Source: Fodinibacter sp038330415
GTDB taxonomy: Bacteria; Actinomycetota; Actinomycetes; Actinomycetales; Dermatophilaceae
DNA: 64,000 bases
NCBI GenBank assembly: GCA_038330415.1
Contig: JBBQNZ010000004.1
Location: 1 to 64,000 of the forward strand
Direction of reading: 5' to 3'
Shown here: piece after piece, positions 57,097 to 64,000 of the stretch
Position numbering within the stretch: position 1 is the stretch's first letter
How the letters are laid out: every line of letters begins with the position of its first letter
Program-made: the position numbers and the translations under genes
The notes under the pieces: generated by a model
What the model was told of the DNA's origin: nothing
Databases searched by the model: none
Seen by the model: the letters and a program-made list of their open reading frames with translations, nothing else

Positions 57097-59594
57097 TGAC
57101 GGACTTCGATGCCGCGCTGGCGGTGCTCGAGGGCGGCACTCGCGAAGAAGTCAGAGCACTCCTCGTCGGCCTGACGCCCCAGGAGCGGAAAGCCCTCGGC
57201 CCCAAGTTCAGACGCTGGCTGACCCACGGTTCCACAGTCCGAGTCCCTCGCCACCGCGAGTCCCTCGCCGTCATCGCCACGGCTGACGGCGTCCGTCAGG
57301 CGCGCCTCTTCGCCACCCATGGTTGGGGCCTGACAGAAGACTTCGTCGAAGACGCTGTCGCGATCCTCGGACTCCGATCTCCCGCTTGGCTCCCGGATTT
57401 CGTCGAAGCGATCCTCGTCGAGGAAACTAGATGGAACTGGCGCGTCGCTCGCGGCATCGTCCGCGGAGGCTTCGCGCCCGAGCCGAACCATCCCGAGTAC
57501 TTCCGGGGAACAGTGCGCGGGGTTCCCGACTACCACGGCCGCAACCGCCGACCGCTGGTTGAACAAGTCGAGCGCGACCCAGGCCTCATCGGGGACCACC
57601 TCCTCACCATGCTCTCGACCGAAGGGGTCGGCAGGCTGCTGGCTTTCCACGACAGCGTCATGGAGCGCCGCCACGACTCCCTACCTGATCTCGCGGAGTT
57701 CCCGGCAGGAACCTGGCGCATCGCACTGGTCACTCTTGTGCGCGAACAGCGCCTCGACCGGGGCTGCCTCCTGGACACCGTCCTTGCCGCTCCATTACGC
57801 GACTGGGCGGCCGCGGATCTCGGCTGGTACATCGGCATGCACGATGCCCTCGAACCGACAGTCGACGAGATCGCCCAACGCCAAGGCACGTACGCGCGGC
57901 TCCTCACCGTTGAACACGGACCGTCCGTCAAGACAGCACAGCGTGAACTCCTCCGCCTCATGCCTGACAAGCGATTCGAGCCGGACCCGATCCTCGCTGC
58001 CAGCAGCGCAACGCTCGGAAGATCCGACAAGGCAGCCGTCGCTGCTCACCTTCGATTTCTCGAGAAGCTCGCCAAGACCCACCCGAACGTGGCCATCACG
58101 GACACCGTGCGGGTCGCCACCGAGCACGCTCGGGCCGACGTACGCGCACAAGCGGCGAAGATCCTGGCGCGTCTCGGCGCTGCGGAGGCCCCGGCGGATG
58201 AGGCCGCTCCGTTCGTTCGAGCCGAGCCTGAGGCACGGACCCCGGCCGTGGCGGTTCAGCCAGTCCGATCGGAAGACGAACTCGCCGAAGTGCTCCTCGG
58301 ACTCTTCGAAGAGGTCGACCCCGTCGAGACGGAACGGGCGATCGACGGGCTGCTCCGCCTTGCGGACAAGCGCCCGTCGACGGCGGATCTGCTGCACGCT
58401 CGTGCAGCGGCCGCGGAGTATTACCAAGACGATCCAAGGATCGCAGCCCGTGTCCTGACCCTTGCGTGGCTGACTCCCCGTCGACGTATCCGTGACGACG
58501 ACTGGCCGATCCTGCTCGGCCACATGATCTTTCCCGCCGAGGCAGCCGCTCCCCAGACCTTCGTCGGAGCGATCGGGCGACGGCTCACTGGCATCGCGCA
58601 CGCCGTCCGGGAGGGGCCTCACACATCTCTCGCGCTGCCGACCAGAGCCGACTTCACGCTCGATGCCAAGGAGCTGAATCGACGTTTGTCTGAGGCCAGT
58701 CGCTCTCGCCCGATCCTCGAGCTCGAGCTCGTGATCGCCCTTCTGCGGGTTCCGCCTGTCGAGCGATCAATGGTCGATATTCCGCGCTCCATGAGGAAGT
58801 CATCTGCGGTCATCGCGGCACGGGAAGGAAGGCGGCCGAAGTGGCTCCGTCGGGTCGCCCAGAACCGACGAATGAACTGGGAACCCGAACGGCGGATCCC
58901 TGTCTTCTGTGACGAACAAGGCAGCGAAGGGCACGCCGCTGCGGGGATTCTCGCCAGGTCGCAACCCGAAGCAACCTTGGGGCCGGAGGGCAACTACGGC
59001 GAGTACGAGTCGCACTTCGAACAGACATTGGGACTGGGGGCGGCTCTCTTGCCGCACGACCACGATGTGCTGGCCTCCCACGCCCACCCGTACCTCCACC
59101 GCGATCTACGCAAGGATCGCGCCTGCACGGTGCACGTCATTGACGCGATCGCACGGGCCACGACCGGCAACGGTCCTCCGGCATCCTCAGCGCTCGTGCT
59201 CGCGCTCGCGGCCAAGGACGCGCGCGGTCGGACGGCGGCGCAGGATGCGGTTCTCGATCTCGCTCGCTACGGCGTGCTCGATGGTGAGGAACTCGGCCGT
59301 CAGGCCGCCCTGTTGCTCACCGACGACATTGTGGTCGGGCAGCGAGTCAGCGGCGGGCTGACTGAGTGCGCCCGTGCAAGCGACGCTGCCGTTCTGCCCA
59401 TTCTCGACGCCCTGCAGGAGGTCGCGCGGGTCCTGCCCGGCCGCCGCGATGCTGGCGCCTTCCTGGAGTTGGCCGCCGACCTCGCCGAACGGACCGGCCG
59501 CACGATCGACCTACCGACTGAGTTCCGTGCACTGGCGTCCGAGAAGTCGTCGTCGATGGTCGCCAAGGCAGCCCGACGGCTGCTCAAGGTCTGA
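57096..59594 (+). CDS. large helical-repeat protein (DUF6493-like), second copy
   Basis: An 832-residue protein. The N-terminus (ALAVLEGGTREEVRALLVGL, TPQERKALGPKFRRW) has the look of DUF6493. HEAT-like repeats fill the middle (ATEHARADVRAQAAKILARL) and the C-terminus. The same general plan as the 815-residue protein suggests a divergent paralogue. Overlaps the SWIM gene by one base, so all three should be made together. Function unknown. Confidence 0.65.
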   Translation: MTDFDAALAVLEGGTREEVRALLVGLTPQERKALGPKFRRWLTHGSTVRVPRHRESLAVIATADGVRQARLFATHGWGLTEDFVEDAVAILGLRSPAWLPDFVEAILVEETRWNWRVARGIVRGGFAPEPNHPEYFRGTVRGVPDYHGRNRRPLVEQVERDPGLIGDHLLTMLSTEGVGRLLAFHDSVMERRHDSLPDLAEFPAGTWRIALVTLVREQRLDRGCLLDTVLAAPLRDWAAADLGWYIGMHDALEPTVDEIAQRQGTYARLLTVEHGPSVKTAQRELLRLMPDKRFEPDPILAASSATLGRSDKAAVAAHLRFLEKLAKTHPNVAITDTVRVATEHARADVRAQAAKILARLGAAEAPADEAAPFVRAEPEARTPAVAVQPVRSEDELAEVLLGLFEEVDPVETERAIDGLLRLADKRPSTADLLHARAAAAEYYQDDPRIAARVLTLAWLTPRRRIRDDDWPILLGHMIFPAEAAAPQTFVGAIGRRLTGIAHAVREGPHTSLALPTRADFTLDAKELNRRLSEASRSRPILELELVIALLRVPPVERSMVDIPRSMRKSSAVIAAREGRRPKWLRRVAQNRRMNWEPERRIPVFCDEQGSEGHAAAGILARSQPEATLGPEGNYGEYESHFEQTLGLGAALLPHDHDVLASHAHPYLHRDLRKDRACTVHVIDAIARATTGNGPPASSALVLALAAKDARGRTAAQDAVLDLARYGVLDGEELGRQAALLLTDDIVVGQRVSGGLTECARASDAAVLPILDALQEVARVLPGRRDAGAFLELAADLAERTGRTIDLPTEFRALASEKSSSMVAKAARRLLKV

Positions 59595-59676
59595 TGGTTA
59601 CCGCGGGTCCAGCGGCGGTCCGCAGACAGACCGCAAGAAGTCCGGCGGGGACCCCGGGGGAGTGCCCTGGGGCTAA

Positions 59677-59802
59677 GGGCACCTCTACCAGCCCAGCGAG
59701 AGCCTCCACGAGTGGGCCGCCGTCGGCCAGGCACCCGGCTGGTCGACCCCGCAGCTGGCGGCACTTGCCGAGCAGCTCGACGCGACGAACCCGGAGAAGT
59801 AG
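59677..59802 (+). pseudogene. C-terminal gene fragment
   Basis: Directly after a TAA, a 41-codon frame reads GHLYQPSESLHEWAAVGQAP and then GWSTPQLAALAEQLDATNPEK before TAG. It looks like a real protein C-terminus but has no start codon or ribosome site. Parent gene not recognised. Confidence 0.35.
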
Positions 59803-59855
59803 GCCGGCCACGCCGAAGGCGGCCGTGGCCGAAGCCACGACCGCCTCCGAGCGGG

Positions 59856-60023
59856 TCAGCGTCCCGTGCCGGTCAGGGTGACCGTCGTCGGGCCGCCGGC
59901 CGCGGTGCTGGTGACCGTGAGGCTGCGGGTCACCGCCCCAACCGCAGTGGGCCGCAGGCTCACTGACAGGCTGCAGGACCTGCCGGCTGCGAGCGTCACC
60001 GGCGCCACCGGGCAGGTGCCATG
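59856..60023 (-). pseudogene. fragment of an Ig-like 'choice-of-anchor D' domain
   Basis: The minus-strand frame reads HGTCPVAPVTLAAGRSCSLS, VSLRPTAVGAVTRSLTVTST and AAGGPTTVTLTGTGR, then TGA. The pattern C...L..G.SC...V...PTA.G...L.VTS is typical of the last strands of ASH/choice-of-anchor-D domains of secreted proteins. There is no start and no upstream continuation in frame, so it is a remnant, perhaps of an older neighbour or an extension of the peroxidase gene. Confidence 0.45.
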
Positions 60024-60057
60024 GTTGCCGTGTCGGCCGCCGTGGTCGACCGGCGGA

Positions 60058-60095
60058 GCCGGAGGGTGGTGACCACATGGCCACCACCCTCCGGC
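60058..60095 (-). terminator. terminator of the peroxidase gene
   Basis: Perfect 14-bp stem (GCCGGAGGGTGGTG at 60058-60071 with its complement at 60082-60095) and a 10-nt loop, 13 nt beyond the stop of the minus-strand peroxidase gene. Confidence 0.75.
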
Positions 60096-60108
60096 CCGGT
60101 CAGCCGGC

Positions 60109-63100
60109 TTACCGGCCGGCCACCTGGTTCGAACGGGCCGAGGCGGCGCCCGTTCCGACCGCGTTGATGGCGGTGACGGTGAACCGGTAGTTGCCGGCCA
60201 CGGGCAGCGTCATCGTGAGCGCCCTCGCGGTGCTCGGCTGCACTGCCGAGGTCGTCGTGCCGAGCACGACACCGCCAGGACCCGTCCGCAGCGCCGACAC
60301 CTGGTAGCCGGTGATCGCCGACCCCCCGGTGGCCGCCGGCGGCGTCCACCGAGCCGTCGCGGTGACCGCCCCACCCGCTGCCCCGGCCGCGGCCCTCCCG
60401 ATGACCGGGGCGCCGGGGACGGTGGCCGGAGTGACCGTGTTGGACGGCGCGGACAGCGCCCCGAGACCGGCCGCTGTGACGGCGCGGACCCGGAAGTTGT
60501 ACGCCGTGCCGTTGGTCAGCCCGGCGAGCGTCGCGCTGGTCGCGGTGCCGGTGAGGATGTCGGTCCGGACCAGGGCGGTGCCGTTACGGACCTGGACGCG
60601 ATAGCCCGTGATGGGCGAACCGCCAGTATCCGCGGGGGCCGTCCACGTCAGACTCGCCAGGGCGTTACCGGCCGTGGCGACCGGGGTCCCGGGCGCGGCG
60701 GCCACGGTGACCGGGGTGACCGGGGTGACCGTGTTCGACGGGACGGACAGCACGCCGAGACCGAAGGACGTGATCGCTCGGACGCGGAAGTTGTACGCCG
60801 TCCCGTTCGTGAGGCCGGTGACCACCGCGGTGGTGGGTGTGGCCGGCACGTCGACCGTCTGCACGACCGTGGTCCCGGTCCGGACCTGGATCCGGAACTC
60901 GGTGATCGGAACGCCACCGGTGTCCGCGGGAGCGGTCCAGGCCACAGTCGCCTCGGCGTTGCCCGCCGTCGCGGTGACAGCAGTCGGGGCCGCCGCCTGC
61001 GTCGGAGCGGTCGAGACATCCCCGTCGGCGAACCGCAGGATCTCCACGTTTCGCACCGTGTCGATGCCGTCGGTGCCGACGTTGTCAGTGACCGTGAACA
61101 CCTGCTCGCCACCGACACTGGCGACGGTCCTGGTGTAGCTCGCCTGAGGGCCGGAGAACAGGGCCACGTCGGTATCGGAGGTCGTGGAGGTGAGGATCTC
61201 CCGGACGGCGACGATGTTGCCCGGGTCCAGCAGACCGGCGAAGACCGCCTGCTGCAAGGTCATCCCGGCCGTGCCGGCGCCGAAGTTGCCGCTCTTGGCC
61301 ACACCGGTCATCAGCTCGGTGGAGCCGATCTCGGTGGCCGGGTCGGTCCGGTTGGTGCGCACGCTGAGCCGCACGTTCAGGTACCGGTCACCGTCGATGA
61401 TGTCGTCGGCGCCGCGACCCTCGATGAGGTCGCTGCCGCCGCCACCGAGCAGGATGTTGCCCGCGCCCCAGACGTTGCCCTCGAGGAGGCACTGGTGGGT
61501 GGACGTGTTGGCGATGAGCTGTGCTGCCGGAACCGTGAGCATCCCCGGGGTGACGAGCTGGTTCAGCCCGCTGATCCGGGCGACACCCGCGGCGTCGAGC
61601 GCGTCGCACCCGACGAACCCGCCTCCGCCGACATCCGTCGGCACAAGGTCGTCACCACGCAGGGTGTCGTTGAGCGCGCCACCGGACAGGGCCTCGACCT
61701 CGTTGAACTTGTCCCTGACCCCGGGGAGGATCACGCCTCCGGCGACGAACACCTGGGCGAGGTCCGTGTCCTGGGGCTGGGGGTCGCCGACACCGATCTG
61801 CCAGTCGAACCCGGCTGCGCCGGCGATCTTCTCGACACCGGGGCCGCCGACGCCGATGTCGTCGCCGCCCTCCATGTCGTAGTCGTCGTCGCCACCCTGA
61901 CCGATCAGGATGTCGTGGCCGGGGACGTTGTGGTCATCGAAGAAGAACGACGAGCTGTCACCGATGAGGAGGTCCGGCTGGTCGCCGCCCTCCGCCCAGT
62001 CGTCGCCGCTGTCACCGAAGATGGCGTCGATGCCCTGGCCGCCGATGGCGAAGTCGTCGCCGGCTCCCATGAAGTGCTCGTTGCTGTTGGCGCCGCCGTT
62101 GGTGAAGTCGTGGCCGTCGCCGGCCATGATGATGTCGAGACCGGGACCGGCGTCGATGGCGTCGTTGCCGGGACCGCCCTTGTGCACGTCGTCGCCGGCG
62201 AGGTCGGTGATGATGTCGTTGCCCTCACCGCCAAGTGCGATGTCGGCGCCGTCACCACCCTCGATGACGTCGTTGCCCTCGCCACCCCAGAAGGTGTCGT
62301 TGTCCGCGCCGCCCCAGATCCGGTCGTTCACCGTGCCGGCCTTGCCGTTGTAGACGGCCTGGGCGTTGATGCCGGAGGGCATCGCGGTGTTGGTCATCCG
62401 GTACCTGATGGTGCCGTCGGCCATCCGCAGCAGGTGCTCGTTCTCGTCGCACTCCGTCGCCGCGTCGTCCTGCACCGAGCCGGCACCGGTGATGAGCTTG
62501 CCGGAGCTACCCGTTGTCGTGCCGGGCCACGTGATGTGCTCGAGCTCGAACTTGCAGTCGGCGGTGGCGAACGGGTCGGCCTTGAGGGTGTGCGCGTTGG
62601 TGTTGCGCATGACCAGCTCGGCGAAGGAGTTGCCCTCGAGCTGGGCCCGCAGGTTCATGCCCAGGGGTGCGGGCCAGGTAGTAGAACCGGTCACCGTTCT
62701 GCAGGTCGGTGAGCTGGTTCTCGAACACGTAGTTGAAGGTGCTGCCCAACAGGCCGCCGAACAGGTTGGTGCGCTCGGCGAGGCCACCGACCCACAGGTC
62801 GATGTCGTCGACTCCGGTCGTGGTCTTGCCGCCGGAGTTCACCCAGGCGCCGGTCCCGAACATGAAGTCGGCCGCGTCCGCTGGCGGGTTGATGTTGTCG
62901 GCACTCTCGTCCGCCGGGGTGAGCGGGTCGTCGCTGAGCACGCCGTCCGGGCCGGGCAGGATCGTGCCGTTGACGATCCGGCCGGCCGCGGTGCGACGAC
63001 CCGCACTGGTGGTCTGGCTGGTGACCAGGTCGTGGGTCCCGTAGGCCGCGACGAAGTTCACCAGCGACTCGGGGTGCTTGAGCTGCTGCCCGAAGTCGAT

Positions 63101-64000
63101 CCAGTCGGTGTAGGGCTTGAGCTGCCCGTCGTTCGTCGCCGCGAAGATCTGGCGGCGCACGTCGTTCAGCGGCGGGACACCCTCACTGCGAGCTCGCGTC
63201 ATGTTGATCGTGGAAAGGTCGAGCGGCAGACCCAGGAGGTTGTTGCGCAGCGTGTCGACGACGAACTCGTCGATCTCTTGGCCGGTCTGGTCGGACAGGC
63301 CCATGATGATCGAGCCGGCGGCGTCGGCCGAGCTGAGCGTGGCGCCCCCGTTCTTGTAGTAGGCCGCCGGGTTGAGGAAGCCGTCGAGCAGCGAGATGTC
63401 ATTGCGGGAGCCGTCGCCGTTGATCCGCGGGATCGAGTCGGTCAGCATCGAGTGGCCGAACCGGTACACGGCGTGGGCGAACTCGGCGGTGATGGCCGGG
63501 TCGACATCGGTCTGGGTGAAGGCGAACGCCTCGAACGGGTTGATCGCGGGCTGCACCTTGCGGGCGAACTCCTCGAACACGAGGTGCTGGTACTCCATCT
63601 CGGTCACGAAGCGCGCGGCCTGGAAGAGGCGCTGGCCGTTCCAGCCGTCGGCACCCAGGGCCAGCTTCCACTCGGCCAGGCGGCCCGCAGCGCCGGTCGA
63701 GGAGTCGTTGGTGAGGGTGTTCTGGATGTCGTCGATGAGCCGGTCGTGCTCGTTGTGGAACACCTGGTGGATGGCCTGCAGCGCGATGTTCTCGTTGCAC
63801 CGGCCGTCGCCGCAGATGACGTGCAGGTCGAGCAGCTCGTTGTCGTAGCTGCCTGTCGGCACCGGGGAGTCCAGCTTGTCGCCCGCGACGGCGTCGGCGT
63901 CAGCCGGCTTCGGCGTCGCGACGGACCCCGGGTCGGCGCTGTGCGCGATGTCGTTGAGGAACGCCGTGCCGATCCGCACCGCATCCGCGGGCACCGCGAC
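60109..64000 (-). CDS. heme peroxidase-RTX-fibronectin III protein, partial, one frameshift
   Basis: The 3' part (~1295 codons) of a large secreted-type protein that begins beyond the right edge. First (63994 to ~62665): an animal-type heme peroxidase domain with the catalytic Arg/Glu in GDGRCNENIALQAIHQ and the proximal His in VYRFGHSMLTDSIPR. Then RTX-like calcium-binding nonapeptides (GGEGNDVIEGGDGADIALGG) at ~61870-62320. Then a linker and three fibronectin type III domains (TGLTNGTAYNFRVRAITSFG and a near copy) to the stop. Near 62663 the frame shifts: one extra base in ACCCCTGGGCATGAAC breaks the expected RTPGMNLRAQLEG. This may be a sequencing error or real inactivation. The N-terminus and distal His lie outside. 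Likely an extracellular oxidative enzyme. Confidence 0.8.

Larger units (their letters stand above)
59595..60108. other. 514-bp stretch with decayed gene fragments
   Basis: No intact gene. It contains two protein-like fragments in opposite orientations (59677-59802 plus, 59856-60023 minus) and a terminator hairpin at 60058-60095. This looks like a junction where genes have been lost. Confidence 0.6.

Noticed and set aside
60109..60130. tRNA-like GGTTCGA near 60124
   Set aside because: It lies in the 3' end of the peroxidase coding sequence and no cloverleaf can be formed around it.
61870..62330. Tandem DNA repeat
   Set aside because: It encodes RTX nonapeptides of the peroxidase protein; repetition is at protein level.

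Overview
The window is high-GC DNA (about 70 percent by eye) with many GTG starts, short or overlapping gene junctions, and several -10 boxes placed so close to the start codon that transcripts should be leaderless. Together with the gene content (DUF4245 protein, XseA/XseB/IspH neighbourhood, class I fumarase, GTG-rich operons) this points to an actinobacterium, most likely a Micrococcales/Intrasporangiaceae-like soil or water organism. That is an inference from style and content. I see no rRNA, tRNA, CRISPR array or transposase.

Layout. 1-19 kb is mostly core or metabolic: an ArsR-MFS pair, rplM-rpsI with promoter and terminator, glmM, ohr, a minus-strand run (L-2-hydroxyglutarate oxidase, GH1 glucosidase, MOSC protein, carbonic anhydrase), a small secreted protein, fumarase and a sugar kinase, the two exonuclease VII subunits separated by a TetR/membrane-protein unit, a TetR-DoxX pair and ispH. 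Long hairpins lie in the intergenic gaps, and three of them form one family of about 80 bp.

19.4-33.0 kb is an almost complete purine-catabolism ('yge/ygf', selenium-linked) cluster. On the minus strand are ygeX, an extra PLP enzyme, ygfK, ssnA, hyuA and an xdhD-type molybdenum hydroxylase. Divergently on the plus strand are ygeW and ygeY. All start from one short divergent promoter region. Most minus-strand junctions overlap or nearly touch, so this looks like one metabolic unit. No molybdenum-cofactor or selenium-insertion genes are in the window.

33.1-38.7 kb holds a SulP transporter, a lipid-kinase-like protein and a PAP2 phosphatase in overlapping order, then a GNAT enzyme and rmuC.

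39.1-50.9 kb is the most unusual part: a six-gene plus-strand operon of about 11.8 kb. It starts with a protein carrying two different 2-oxoglutarate/Fe(II) oxygenase domains. A small protein, two glycine-rich proteins with collagen-like Gly-X-Y runs, a 966-residue pentapeptide-repeat protein and a 1562-residue NHL-repeat protein follow. The last two share a reiterated module of about 50 residues that I do not recognise. A plausible reading is a self-contained system in which the oxygenase hydroxylates the repetitive proteins encoded beside it. The function is unknown to me.

51-64 kb has a HIT-like protein, a NUDIX hydrolase and ychF. An operon of two large DUF6493-like proteins around a SWIM zinc-finger protein follows; it resembles part of the MoxR/VWA-linked conflict systems but lacks MoxR and VWA here. 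Then come decayed gene fragments, and finally the 3' part of a large heme-peroxidase/RTX/fibronectin-III protein that runs off the window and carries one apparent frameshift.
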